Source: RGIG4140 sp045638265 (GTDB taxonomy: Bacteria; Pseudomonadota; Alphaproteobacteria; CAAHEQ01; UBA3637). Taken from it: DNA of 64,000 nucleotides. Both the position numbers and the translations under genes were made by a program. Positions 26,006 through 35,183 of the stretch are shown piece after piece. The stretch covers positions 62,001 through 126,000 of the forward strand of contig JAZUBA010000044.1 of the NCBI GenBank assembly GCA_045638265.1, read 5' to 3'. Position 1 is the stretch's first letter; each line of letters starts with the position of its first letter. Under the pieces are notes generated by a model. The model worked only from the letters and a program-made list of their open reading frames with translations. It was not told where the DNA came from and ran no database searches.

Positions 26006-28651
26006 TTATATTTTTTGCTTAATAGCTTGAAGTGCGTCAGTCATTTTTGTTGTGTCAGATCCGCCTGCTTGTGCCATATCCGGACGACCACCGCCACCTT
26101 TGCCACCAACAATTTCAGAAGCTAACCGTACCAATTCAACTGCATTGAATTGGTTGGTTAAATCAGATGTAACACCAACAACAACAGAAACTTTATCTTC
26201 AAAAGATGAAACAAGTGTAATGACACCACTACCGATTTTTTGTTTAAAAGCATCTACTAATGGTTTTAGTTCTTTGGCGGGTGTGTCTGTTAAAACTTTA
26301 CCGACAAATGAAACACCATTAATTACCTCAATATCATTATTTTGAGAGCCGGATGAACTACCCATAGCAACTTTTCGGCGTAAATCAGCAATTTCTTTTT
26401 CCATCCGTTTTTTGTCTTCTTGTAGCGTAATTACTTTTGTCATCATATCTTCCGTGCTGGTTGATTTTAACGTTCCCATCAAAGATTCAAGGATGTTATT
26501 TTGTTGACGCATTAATAATAAAGCACTTTCACCGACAACGGCTTCAATCCGACGCACACCAGCTGAAATACCGGCTTCTGAAACCAATCGGAATAATCCG
26601 ATGTCTCCGGTAGCACGAGCATGTGTTCCACCGCATAATTCACAAGAATGACGATTTTCACCTTCACCCATAGAAACAACCCGTACTGTTTCGCCGTATT
26701 TTTCATCAAACAAAGCCATAGCCCCTTTTTCAATGGCTGCTTCAGGTGTCATTAAATCCGTAATAACGGGAACGTTAGATAAAATCATATCATTAACGCA
26801 TTTTTCTGTTTTTTGAATTTCTTCCTGTGTCATAGCTTTTGGATAAGTAAAGTCAAAACGGAAGCCGTTTGGCATAACCAAAGAACCTTTTTGATGTACT
26901 TGTGGACCTAATACTTTTTGCAAAGCAGCTTGCAATAAGTGTGTAGCCGAGTGGTGTGCTCGAATGTTAAAACGACGACCTTTATCAATTGCAAAAACAC
27001 CTGTGTCTCCAACAGAAACAGAACCTGAAACAACTGTACAAATATGAACGATGAGATTGTTATCTGCTTTACGTAACGTATTTGTAACTTCTAATGTGGC
27101 TTTTTCAGTTTTAATTGTACCTGTATCGCCGACTTGACCACCCATTTCTCCATAGAATGGTGTTTGATTGGCAATAACGGAAACAGTTTCACCTGTTTGA
27201 ACCGATTGTACGGATTCGCCGTTATGAATTAAAGCAACAATTTGTGCTTCGGCTTCGTCAGAATCGTATCCTAAAAATTCACTTGTTCCGACGGTTTCAG
27301 CTGTTTGGAAGTAGATTTTTTCATCAGCATTATCGCCTGAACCTGTCCATGATTTACGAGCTTCTGCTTTTTGTTTCTCCATGGCTTCGTTAAACCCATC
27401 TGTATCTACGTTGATTCCTTTTAGACGTAAAGCATCTTGTGTTAAATCCAACGGAAAACCGTAAGTATCATATAATTTAAATGCTACATCGCCGGCAAGA
27501 GAATCGCCTTGGCTTAATGAAGCTGTTTCATCAGCCAACAGTTTTAATCCTTTGTCTAAAGTTTGTTTAAATCTTTCTTCTTCTAATTTTAAGGAATCAA
27601 CAATCAGACGTTGATTCTTTTCCAGTTCAGGATAATCTCCTCCCATTGTACTAATTAATGATGGAACCAATTGATGCATAAGCGGATCTTTACACCCGAT
27701 TAAATGAGCATGACGCATGGCACGACGCATAATGCGACGTAATACATAGCCTCTGCCTTCATTAGATGGTAAAACGCCATCAGCTAATAAGAAAGATGTT
27801 GCCCGTAAGTGATCGGCAATAACACGTAAAGATGTTTTGTGTTCGCCATAAGGTTCCACTTTGGCCAATTCCGCTGCATTTTCAATGATTGTTGTGAAAA
27901 TGTCAATACCATAGTTATCGTTTGTTCCATGTAAAATAGCGCTGACACGTTCTAATCCGGAACCTGTATCAATACATTTTTCAGGAATAGAAATGCGTTC
28001 TCCGGATGGTAAATCTTCATATTGGTCAAAAACAAGATTCCAAATTTCAATAAATCTGTCACCATCTTCATCAGGTGTGCCTGGTTTATCTCCCCAATAT
28101 TGTTCACCGTGATCATAAAAGATTTCGGAACACGGACCACATGGACCTGTATCACCCATTTGCCAAAAGTTATCTTTTGTGGCAATTCGGATGATGTTTT
28201 CATCTGTCAAACCAGCAATTTTTTTCCATAAATTAAAAGCTTCATCATCGGTATGATAAACAGTTACCAATAATTTTGATTTGTCTAATTGAAGTTCTTT
28301 TGTTAAAAGTTCCCAAGCATAATAAATTGCTTTTTCTTTGAAATAATCACCAAAAGCAAAGTTGCCTAACATTTCAAAAAATGTATGATGTCGTTTTGTA
28401 TATCCGACATTATCCAAATCGTTGTGTTTTCCACCGGCACGAACGGATTTTTGAATGGTTGCAGCACGAGGGAAAGGCGGTTTTTCTGCACCTGTGAAAT
28501 AATTTTTAAATTGAACCATGCCCGAATTGGTAAACATTAAAGTCGGGTCATTTTTCGGAACAAGAGAACTTGCCGGAACAATAACGTGATCTTGTTTTTT
28601 AAAATAATCGATAAATGTTTTGCGTATTTGTGCAGTAATATTTTGACTCAT
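26006..28651 (-). CDS. alaS: Alanine--tRNA ligase
   Basis: Charges tRNA-Ala. The 881-residue length is standard. The N-terminal class II catalytic domain shows SLVPKNDPTLMFTNSGM and KSVRAGGKHNDLDNVGYT; the editing domain shows HHSATHLLQAAL and CELCGGTHARATGDIG; the C-terminal part contains the coiled coil (KKRMEKEIADLRRKVAM) and the Gly-rich GGKGGGGRPDMAQAGG end. It lies directly downstream of recA on the same strand, as in many Alphaproteobacteria, with recA's terminator between them. Confidence 0.98.
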   Translation of the reverse strand: MSQNITAQIRKTFIDYFKKQDHVIVPASSLVPKNDPTLMFTNSGMVQFKNYFTGAEKPPFPRAATIQKSVRAGGKHNDLDNVGYTKRHHTFFEMLGNFAFGDYFKEKAIYYAWELLTKELQLDKSKLLVTVYHTDDEAFNLWKKIAGLTDENIIRIATKDNFWQMGDTGPCGPCSEIFYDHGEQYWGDKPGTPDEDGDRFIEIWNLVFDQYEDLPSGERISIPEKCIDTGSGLERVSAILHGTNDNYGIDIFTTIIENAAELAKVEPYGEHKTSLRVIADHLRATSFLLADGVLPSNEGRGYVLRRIMRRAMRHAHLIGCKDPLMHQLVPSLISTMGGDYPELEKNQRLIVDSLKLEEERFKQTLDKGLKLLADETASLSQGDSLAGDVAFKLYDTYGFPLDLTQDALRLKGINVDTDGFNEAMEKQKAEARKSWTGSGDNADEKIYFQTAETVGTSEFLGYDSDEAEAQIVALIHNGESVQSVQTGETVSVIANQTPFYGEMGGQVGDTGTIKTEKATLEVTNTLRKADNNLIVHICTVVSGSVSVGDTGVFAIDKGRRFNIRAHHSATHLLQAALQKVLGPQVHQKGSLVMPNGFRFDFTYPKAMTQEEIQKTEKCVNDMILSNVPVITDLMTPEAAIEKGAMALFDEKYGETVRVVSMGEGENRHSCELCGGTHARATGDIGLFRLVSEAGISAGVRRIEAVVGESALLLMRQQNNILESLMGTLKSTSTEDMMTKVITLQEDKKRMEKEIADLRRKVAMGSSSGSQNNDIEVINGVSFVGKVLTDTPAKELKPLVDAFKQKIGSGVITLVSSFEDKVSVVVGVTSDLTNQFNAVELVRLASEIVGGKGGGGRPDMAQAGGSDTTKMTDALQAIKQKI

Positions 28652-28717
28652 AATTATCCTCTTTTTGCTTTTGAATTAAAATAATAAATACTTATACGCT
28701 GTTTTTTATTTTTTTTC

Positions 28718-28750
28718 AATAAAAAATCCGGCCTTAAAACCGGATTTTTA
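28718..28750 (-). terminator. Terminator of recA
   Basis: AAAATCCGG / CCGGATTTT hairpin with flanking A/T runs just after the recA stop codon. Confidence 0.75.
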
Positions 28751-28765
28751 TTGTTTTTTGATTGT

Positions 28766-29800
28766 TTATTCAACAGATGTGTCGTCAGCACCATCAGCAA
28801 TCATCATTTGTTGCGAAATATCTTTGGCTTGACCACGAACTTGTTTTTCAATTTCATCAGCAACTTCAGGGTGTTCTTTCAGGTATGTACGTGCAGATTC
28901 ACGACCTTGTCCGATTCTGTTACCTTTACAAGAGAACCAAGAGCCGGCTTTTTCTATGATGCCGGTTTTGACACCTAAATCAAGTAATTCACCTGTTTTT
29001 GAAATGCCTTCACCGTATAAAATATCAAAATCAACTGTTTTAAATGGTGGGGCAACTTTGTTTTTAACAACTTTCACACGTGTTTGGTTTCCAACAGTAT
29101 TATCTTTATCTTTAACGGCACCGATACGACGAATATCTAAACGAACAGAAGCATAGAATTTTAACGCGTTACCACCGGTTGTTGTTTCCGGATTGCCAAA
29201 CATAACACCTATTTTCATACGGATTTGGTTAATAAAGATAACCAAAGTATTGGCACGAGAAACAGACGCGGTAATTTTTCGTAAAGCCTGACTCATCAAG
29301 CGAGCTTGTAAACCCATATGCGAATCACCCATTTCCCCTTCTAATTCTGCTTTCGGAACAAGAGCGGCAACCGAGTCGATAACTAAAACATCGATAGCAC
29401 CGGAGCGAACCAATGTGTCGGCAATTTCAAGTGCTTGTTCACCTGTATCTGGTTGTGAAATCAACAATTCATTAATATCAACACCTAATTTGCCGGCATA
29501 AATCGGATCCATAGCGTGTTCAGCATCAATATAAGCACATGTTCCCCCTAATTTTTGAGCTTCGGCAACAACGTGTAAAGCCAGTGTTGTTTTTCCGGAG
29601 CTTTCAGGACCGTAAATTTCAATAATACGACCTTTGGGTAAACCACCGATGCCCAATGCTAAATCTAAACCAAGAGAACCTGTTGAAATAGCCGGAATTT
29701 CAACGGCATTGTCTTTTTGACCTAAACGCATAATTGAACCTTTACCACAAGCACGTTCAATTTGTGTTAATGCTGCTTCTAATGCTTTATTTTTTTCCAT
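28766..29800 (-). CDS. recA: Recombinase RecA
   Basis: DNA strand-exchange protein and LexA coprotease. The 344 residues are standard length. Visible are KALEAALTQIERACGKGSIM, Walker A GPESSGKTT, DAEHAMDP, the Walker B stretch LVIDSVAALVP, the L2 region NALKFYASVRLDIRR, and an acidic C-terminus DGADDTSVE. The start is fixed by AAGGAAC directly upstream, which is part of a LexA box. Promoter and box together indicate SOS control. Confidence 0.98.
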   Translation of the reverse strand: MEKNKALEAALTQIERACGKGSIMRLGQKDNAVEIPAISTGSLGLDLALGIGGLPKGRIIEIYGPESSGKTTLALHVVAEAQKLGGTCAYIDAEHAMDPIYAGKLGVDINELLISQPDTGEQALEIADTLVRSGAIDVLVIDSVAALVPKAELEGEMGDSHMGLQARLMSQALRKITASVSRANTLVIFINQIRMKIGVMFGNPETTTGGNALKFYASVRLDIRRIGAVKDKDNTVGNQTRVKVVKNKVAPPFKTVDFDILYGEGISKTGELLDLGVKTGIIEKAGSWFSCKGNRIGQGRESARTYLKEHPEVADEIEKQVRGQAKDISQQMMIADGADDTSVE

Positions 29801-29805
29801 GATAT

Positions 29806-29820
29806 GTTCCTTTTTTGTTC
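29806..29820 (-). promoter_or_regulatory. Alphaproteobacterial LexA (SOS) box overlapping recA ribosome site
   Basis: GTTC-N7-GTTC on the plus strand (GAAC-N7-GAAC in the recA sense), the direct-repeat LexA site known from Alphaproteobacteria. Its recA-proximal half is also the AAGGAAC Shine-Dalgarno, five bases from the ATG. Confidence 0.8.
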
Positions 29821-29839
29821 ATAATTAAAACTCTCGTGT

Positions 29840-29868
29840 AGTGTAAGATATTTTTTATCAAAATACAA
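29840..29868 (-). promoter_or_regulatory. recA promoter
   Basis: Minus-strand TTGTAT, 17-bp spacer, TACACT. The start site falls about 30 bases before the ATG, putting the LexA box just downstream of it. Confidence 0.6.
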
Positions 29869-30009
29869 TACTTTTTTTTAGAAATTTTGTATTTAAAAAT
29901 TTTTTACATATAAACAGATATTTTTTATTGCATTTGTTTTCTTTTTCATATATGTTCACTCCCTAATTATTTTTTTAATAAAACAAGGTGTTTAGAAAAG
30001 GGTAAAAGG

Positions 30010-30573
30010 ATGAATGTACCTGTTTTTTGTCCGGATTCATTTGTTGTTCAGAGTGTTTTTTCAGTTTTAACACACGAATCGGAAAAATATAATATCCATT
30101 CTTTAAAAGGATTAAATCAGCTGTGTGATTTAGGGATTCATCTATGTGTGAAAAAGGTAAAAAGCTTACGTGGATCATATTTTCAAGCAAAATTAGTCGG
30201 CGTATGTTTGGCAAGTGGTTATTATAAAGCTCATCAAGACAATATATGTGAAAAAGGTAGGGTTCATGATTTAATTGATATACTGGGACATTTGGGTACA
30301 CATTTTGAAAAAGAGATAAATCTTTATGGCGGTCAGCAAACACCTGAAAATATAATGCGAATGTATTTAATCAGAGGATTTGAAGATGGGATTCGTTTGG
30401 GAAAACGAATCTGTATGAAACAAAGAAGACCGTTATCGGATTCGAAGGATATAATTCAAGCGATACAAGTAGATTTCCGAGAAAAACAACGTCAAAAGTC
30501 CCCGATGAGGATTATCAAACAGCCCCCTCAAAGGAGTATGCGTACTAAAAAAAGAGAGAAAATAAGAGAATAG
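30010..30573 (+). CDS. Protein of unknown function
   Basis: A 187-residue cytoplasmic protein without signal peptide or membrane helix. It has an N-terminal segment with scattered cysteines (FCPDSFVVQSVF, LCDLGIHLCVKK), a Gly-rich middle (HDLIDILGHLGTHFEKEINLYGG) and a strongly basic tail (about 140-187: KQRRPLSDSKD, KREKIRE) that could bind nucleic acid. No family is recognised. An AAAAGGG ribosome site lies seven bases before the ATG. It is divergent from recA and sits just upstream of the tRNA-Gly that carries the island. Confidence 0.7.
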   Translation: MNVPVFCPDSFVVQSVFSVLTHESEKYNIHSLKGLNQLCDLGIHLCVKKVKSLRGSYFQAKLVGVCLASGYYKAHQDNICEKGRVHDLIDILGHLGTHFEKEINLYGGQQTPENIMRMYLIRGFEDGIRLGKRICMKQRRPLSDSKDIIQAIQVDFREKQRQKSPMRIIKQPPQRSMRTKKREKIRE

Positions 30574-30639
30574 ATTGTTTAAAAAAAACTTTAAAAATTA
30601 GTTATTTATAAAAAAAATGAAAAAGGATGTAAATTTTGC

Positions 30640-30667
30640 TTGCAATATTTTAAAAATATGATATAAA
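30640..30667 (+). promoter_or_regulatory. tRNA-Gly promoter
   Basis: TTGCAA, 16-bp spacer, TATAAA, ending 14 bases before the mature tRNA 5' end. Confidence 0.6.
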
Positions 30668-30681
30668 TATGTTTATTCGAT

Positions 30682-30756
30682 GCGGGCGTAGCTCAGGGGT
30701 AGAGCGCAACCTTGCCAAGGTTGATGTCGAGGGTTCGAATCCCTTCACCCGCTCCA
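30682..30756 (+). tRNA. tRNA-Gly(GCC)
   Basis: Seven-base acceptor stem GCGGGCG / CACCCGC, D arm GCTCAGGGGTAGAGC, anticodon loop TTGCCAA with anticodon GCC, T arm GGGTTCGAATCCC, encoded CCA. It is intact and is the integration target of the downstream island: its 3' half is repeated at 51274-51443. Confidence 0.97.
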
Positions 30757-30803
30757 ATTTTTAAGGTGTTTCAAGGGTTATCCTGAACACCTTTTTTTAT
30801 TTT
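30712..30803 (+). repeat. attL-type direct repeat of the genomic island
   Basis: These 92 bases, from the tRNA-Gly anticodon loop through its terminator, recur at 51274-51443 with one mismatch and one 78-base insertion. Together they bound a 20.7-kb segment that begins with an integrase, which is the classical picture of tRNA-targeted integration. Confidence 0.92.
30763..30800 (+). terminator. Terminator of tRNA-Gly, inside the att repeat
   Basis: Hairpin AAGGTGTT...AACACCTT followed by seven Ts. The same hairpin ends the distal att repeat. Confidence 0.75.
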
Positions 30804-30972
30804 TGCACAAAAAAAATTGCACTGTGCAACGTTTTTTATCTTGTTTTTAATGTGCTTAAAATACAAATAAAATCAATATTTTATTTTAAGGATAATCCTC
30901 AACACGCATCCTTCGTTTTGCACACTTTTTGCACAAATTTGTGCAAAATTCGAAAAAGTACGTTGCACACCT
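30801..30972. repeat. Cluster of TTGCACA motifs, likely integrase arm sites
   Basis: This gene-free stretch between attL and the integrase contains about seven TTGCAC/GTGCAA motifs: 30803, the inverted pair at 30817-30829, 30918, the perfect 22-bp palindrome at 30927-30948 (TTTTGCACAAA and its complement), and 30963. A shared short motif in both orientations beside an att core is the usual look of arm-type integrase or excisionase sites. The 86-codon open frame here is not convincing. Confidence 0.6.
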
Positions 30973-31092
30973 GTTTTTTTCATCGATTCGTTTTTTTTGC
31001 TTTTAGGTTTTATAATAATAAAAAAGTTGATGTTATAAAAACACCAACTTTCTTCTTAAAAATAATTATGATTATGCTAAATTTAATCTTTT

Positions 31093-32325
31093 TTATACGT
31101 CAATCTCATTAATAAATAATTCTTCCGGATTCATCAAATTATTAACTTTCCAATAATACTTTTCAATCATCGCAACACTTGTTCCGCAATGTGCAGCGAT
31201 TTTTAGCGGAGGTACATTTTCCATACATTTAATGGAAATATAAGTATGTCGCCATGAATACAAACACTTTTCGCCTTTTTTCTCAATACCACATCTTTTT
31301 AATATACCTCTGAATCCACTATCAAAATCAGAAATGGGTTTTAATTCGTATTTCTCTATTCCTTCTTTTTTGTTACACAGAGTAAATAAACGTGTTGTTT
31401 TTTCATCAAAAACAAGCTTGTGTGCTTTGCAAAATTCTATTATTTCCTGTTTCATTTCCAGCAAGATTTTAGTAGCGGCTGGACACAAAACAACTGTTCT
31501 TTTATCTTTTTGTTTTTTTCTGTGAAAATTCCTTAAAACGCCCTGACCGTTAGAGCATAATTCAAACTGTCCCCAACAAGTTCTCTTAAGATCGCATGTT
31601 CTAAATCCCGTATAATAAAGTAGTTTACAAAATCTTTCCGCTAAAATAAGTCTTCTTTTAGTAAAAGCATTTACTGTTACACTAATATCTTTTTTGTATT
31701 GATTGAAAATCATCTTAACTTCTTCAGGTGTAAAAATATCTCGGGAGGAATCGTAACATTCAAATACATCATTACCATTTTCATCTCGAATAATTTCTGT
31801 TAATTTAATAGTTGGCATTATTAGCGGTTTTTTGATATAAGAGTTTTCATAACACCAATTGAAAAATTGAGCTAATGTTTGAATTTCTCGTTTGATTGTT
31901 GAATTTTTAACAATTTGTCCCGCCTTTGTTTTGAATGTTCTTCTGTATTTGATATAATTATTAATATCTTTTGTTGTTATTTTAGATACATCATTAATTT
32001 TAACAGTTATACCGATTTTCTTTGAAAAATAAGGAATATATAATCTATCCATATATCCTCTATGCAATGGATATGGATTTTCCTTTAAAAATTTTTCAGT
32101 CAAATAAGCAAAAGATTTTGTATTTGCAGTTTTAGGTTCTGGAATATATTCTTTGCAATATTCGTTATACCTTTTTTTGGCTCTCTCACAAGCCACATTA
32201 AAATCGTTTGTTTTTAAACTTTCTCTAACAGATTTACCTGTTATTTCTTTACCCATAACAAAGTAATAAGTATTACTTCTTTGTGCAAGTTTGTAATAGT
32301 TGTTAATTGATTTGTAATTATTCAT
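31093..32325 (-). CDS. Tyrosine integrase of the genomic island
   Basis: The 410-residue phage-type integrase has an arm-binding/SAM-like N-terminal half (FAYLTEKFLKENPYP..., TIKREIQTLAQFFNWCYENSYI) and a catalytic half. The first catalytic Arg is in YYTGFRTCDL and a Lys lies in KKQKDKRTVV. The usual HxxR box reads LYSWRHTYIS, with Tyr at the His position and Arg kept. AAHCGTS gives the second His and EKYYWK the nucleophile Tyr. It points towards attL and lies next to the TTGCACA cluster, so it is very probably the enzyme that inserted the island into tRNA-Gly. Confidence 0.93.
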   Translation of the reverse strand: MNNYKSINNYYKLAQRSNTYYFVMGKEITGKSVRESLKTNDFNVACERAKKRYNEYCKEYIPEPKTANTKSFAYLTEKFLKENPYPLHRGYMDRLYIPYFSKKIGITVKINDVSKITTKDINNYIKYRRTFKTKAGQIVKNSTIKREIQTLAQFFNWCYENSYIKKPLIMPTIKLTEIIRDENGNDVFECYDSSRDIFTPEEVKMIFNQYKKDISVTVNAFTKRRLILAERFCKLLYYTGFRTCDLKRTCWGQFELCSNGQGVLRNFHRKKQKDKRTVVLCPAATKILLEMKQEIIEFCKAHKLVFDEKTTRLFTLCNKKEGIEKYELKPISDFDSGFRGILKRCGIEKKGEKCLYSWRHTYISIKCMENVPPLKIAAHCGTSVAMIEKYYWKVNNLMNPEELFINEIDV

Positions 32326-32763
32326 ATTTTTCCTTTCTAGTTTAAAAAAGGCACTATGCCCCGTTGATAAAAATCTTTTTGAAAATCTGAATAATTATTT
32401 CAACCTACCTACCTTATCCTTAGTGTTACCTCCTTTTTGGTAGCCTTGTCAATATTAATTTTAAAAAAAAATGAAAAATTTTTTTTATAAAAAACAAGCG
32501 GTTCCGCAAGCGGGATCAATATTTATTAGTTTTTTTTCCTTTTTTGTACTAATAAAAATTTTTTTTTTACATTTTTAAATTTTTTTTCTGATTTCCCGAT
32601 AAATACATTATGCAGATACGAAACATGCAAAGACAAACACTCTTTTGATAGTGGATTCGTTTTTGTCTGAACGAGTTGTGTCAATTCGGTTTAGTTTAAT
32701 ATAAAAATGGAAACAGACAATGTTGTCCATAATTAAAAATATTATTTATACAAAGGATTGTTA
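32326..32763. other. AT-rich non-coding stretch between integrase and Rep-like gene
   Basis: About 430 bases with no credible gene. It holds CTACC...GGTAG (32406-32445) flanking GTTACCTCC, a GC-rich patch GCGGTTCCGCAAGCGGGATC near 32500, long A/T runs, and an AAAGGA ribosome site for the next gene. Such a region beside a rolling-circle initiator could contain its nick site, but no recognised nick sequence is seen. Confidence 0.4.
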
Positions 32764-33633
32764 ATGAGAAAAACAAAAGATAAAAATACAACTAATAAAA
32801 ATGAGATAATGAAACACTTTGCTTTAATTATGAGAAATGTAATTAATAATATGCATGATATAGATATTGCTATGCCATATATAAAAAAAGAATTAGATAA
32901 AATAGAAGTAACAATTATCTATTCAACAAATCAAGTAATGAGATGTCAAACTCCTGATAACAAGATTATTGAAATAAAAATGCCATTAAAAAAAAGTAAT
33001 AAAAATAATGAGTTTACAATTAAACGGATACAAGAAGATAATCAAAAAGAAGATAATCAAAAAGAAGACAAACAAGAAAAAATACCACAATATTTCAAGC
33101 CATTTATGACAAAAAGAAATGGAATAAACAAATTGCTTCAAACAGATAACAGACAAACAAGAGATAAAATATGGCAAAAAATAATTAAAAAGTCATATAT
33201 GGAAAAAGGAATAACAGAACATCACTTGGTTATAAATCCCAAAATAGATAAATTAGATGAAAATGAATTATTAGAATTACTGAGAAATTTCAAAATTAAA
33301 TTTTACAGAAAATATTTAGGAAAGAAATTTAACAAAAAGAAAGACGAACAAATAGAGTTTTTTACAACAGTTGAATATGGGCAATTATATAAACAAACAA
33401 AAATCAAAAATGCCCATTTACATCTCATTTTAAAAACAAAAAATCAAGATATGTTAAATCAGTTTCATGAATTTATATATAAAAATATGCAAGAATATTT
33501 TGAAAAAGAAATAGATTATTTGTATAAACCAATTGACACACCGGAATACAGGATAAATGTATATAATTACATTTTAAAAGAAGGAAGAGAAAGTTATACA
33601 CATAACGATTTTTATTATAAAAAAGAAAAATAG
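32764..33633 (+). CDS. HUH-type Rep/relaxase-like endonuclease (predicted)
   Basis: I start at ATG 32764, six bases after AAAGGA. The 289-residue protein is extremely Lys-rich. The three motifs of an HUH nicking enzyme occur in the right order: FFTTVEYGQ at about 198-206 (motif I), the metal-binding His-Leu-His at 218-220 in NAHLHLILKT (motif II), and Tyr267/Tyr269 with Lys272 in NVYNYILKEG (motif III). Such proteins start rolling-circle replication or mobilise DNA. Residues about 100-115 hold a short Glu/Lys/Gln repeat (EDNQK). With the integrase next door it suggests an integrative mobilisable or satellite-like element. The family assignment rests on motifs only. Confidence 0.65.
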   Translation: MRKTKDKNTTNKNEIMKHFALIMRNVINNMHDIDIAMPYIKKELDKIEVTIIYSTNQVMRCQTPDNKIIEIKMPLKKSNKNNEFTIKRIQEDNQKEDNQKEDKQEKIPQYFKPFMTKRNGINKLLQTDNRQTRDKIWQKIIKKSYMEKGITEHHLVINPKIDKLDENELLELLRNFKIKFYRKYLGKKFNKKKDEQIEFFTTVEYGQLYKQTKIKNAHLHLILKTKNQDMLNQFHEFIYKNMQEYFEKEIDYLYKPIDTPEYRINVYNYILKEGRESYTHNDFYYKKEK

Positions 33634-33666
33634 ATATTAGATGTAGAATAAATATTTACAAAACAC

Positions 33667-33704
33667 CTAAAACCCATATTGCTCAAACAGTATGGGTTTT
33701 TGAA
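33667..33704 (+). terminator. Terminator of the Rep-like gene
   Basis: AACCCATA / TATGGGTT hairpin followed by a T-run, 35 bases after the stop. The next 185 bases to 33889 show nothing else clear. Confidence 0.7.
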
Positions 33705-33889
33705 TATTGGATTGATAAAATTGAATCGCGAAAAGATGAAATAAATCTGATTTATTCCTCGTAGTATTATTCATACTATGGGCAATGATATTATAAAAGA
33801 AGAATGAAAGTAGACTTTTTTTAACCAAATCTTGGTTATAATTAAATCAAAAAAATATATCAAATCCCATTTTACTTTATTTATTCTTT

Positions 33890-34903
33890 CTACTTGTTAA
33901 ATTTGGATTGAAAAGCAAACTCCAAAGATTTTATAATTGTTTTGGTAGATACAAAATGTAATTGTTTATTTTTTGTTTCTACACTGGTAATAACACCAAT
34001 AACACGATTATTTGCTATAACAGGTCCACCACTAAAACCATCTAAATTTTCATCAGTTGTATATTGAATTTTATATGTATCTGTTGTTTTTATATAATCA
34101 TCAATTAATATTCCAGAATGGTTTTGTAGATGAAAGTGTATATAATCTATTTCAGCATTATCATTATAATCGAACGTGCTTTTATGAGAAGGATACCCAT
34201 AAAATGTACATTCTTGATTTTTATTTACAAAGTTGTCATCTAATACCATAGAACGGATATCTACAAGTGATGTATCAGTATTTTCCATATTTTTATATAC
34301 TTCATTTTGATAATTTATTAAAAAAGTTCGGTATATTTGTGATTCATGTATTTTACGCATCATCTTTTGGGGATTATTTTTATAACGTTTTATTATTTTT
34401 TGTATTTTAGGCATTGATAGTATTGATTTTTCATTTAATACAGGAGGCATTCTTTTTTGTATTTCACTATCAAATTTATCTTGATCAACAATCAAAACTC
34501 GTACGTCTGTATCAACCTTGGTTCCATCTGTTAAAAATGATTTAATAGAACCTTTAATTGGAATAGAGTGTAATTTTTTTTGACTAGCTATATTTGTTAT
34601 ATATAAATCTCTTAGATTATTATCTTGAATGCAATGTGATGCTGTTATAATAAAATTTTTACTTTTATATTTTATCATAAAACATGTACCACTACGCCAT
34701 ACATGTCCCTGATTTTCTGTGGAAACGTATAAAACTTGAAAAATTGAGCTAGCAATTTTTATTAAGTTAGCATCATTGGCATATATAGTTTCTATTTTGG
34801 ATTCCATTATTTTTTTATTTATAGTTATAAAATGATTTACAATGTTATACTTTTGTAATAATCTTGTCAATGTGTAATCAATATTCTTTATATCAAAAAA
34901 CAT
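33890..34903 (-). CDS. Trypsin-like serine protease of the island
   Basis: The 337-residue protein shows a complete chymotrypsin-fold triad: His90 in FIITASHCIQ, Asp133 in DTDVRVLIVD and Ser291 in DGFSGGPVIANNRVIG. No signal peptide is evident at the chosen start, so it is probably cytoplasmic, unlike most secreted trypsins; an alternative ATG at Met33 would not change that. A helical insertion lies at about 150-215. Cytoplasmic trypsin-like proteases occur in bacterial defence islands as effector-type proteases, and the surrounding restriction genes make this role plausible, though inferred. Confidence 0.85.
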   Translation of the reverse strand: MFFDIKNIDYTLTRLLQKYNIVNHFITINKKIMESKIETIYANDANLIKIASSIFQVLYVSTENQGHVWRSGTCFMIKYKSKNFIITASHCIQDNNLRDLYITNIASQKKLHSIPIKGSIKSFLTDGTKVDTDVRVLIVDQDKFDSEIQKRMPPVLNEKSILSMPKIQKIIKRYKNNPQKMMRKIHESQIYRTFLINYQNEVYKNMENTDTSLVDIRSMVLDDNFVNKNQECTFYGYPSHKSTFDYNDNAEIDYIHFHLQNHSGILIDDYIKTTDTYKIQYTTDENLDGFSGGPVIANNRVIGVITSVETKNKQLHFVSTKTIIKSLEFAFQSKFNK

Positions 34904-35183
34904 ATTTTTGTTAAAGTAAAATCTCTAATTTTTTTTGAATAATCAGAATAGAAAGTTTTACACTATTGGTTTGTTTATAGAGTGTTAAGGGATTTTATAA
35001 CACAGCTTGTGTTATACAAAAATCTTTTTAAACTAAAGTTTATTATTTTGATCTATTCGTGTTGAAAATAATTCATCAGGATTAAAAATTTAAATTTTAT
35101 TACAGAAAGTTTTTTTCTTTATTTTCTTGATTTTTTTAAGGTTTTAAACTAACATAAGACGTTAAACCGTAAAGGACTAAAAG

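Noticed and set aside
30852..31112. 86-codon open frame beside attL
   Set aside because: It covers the TTGCACA cluster, lacks a ribosome site and has no recognisable protein features.
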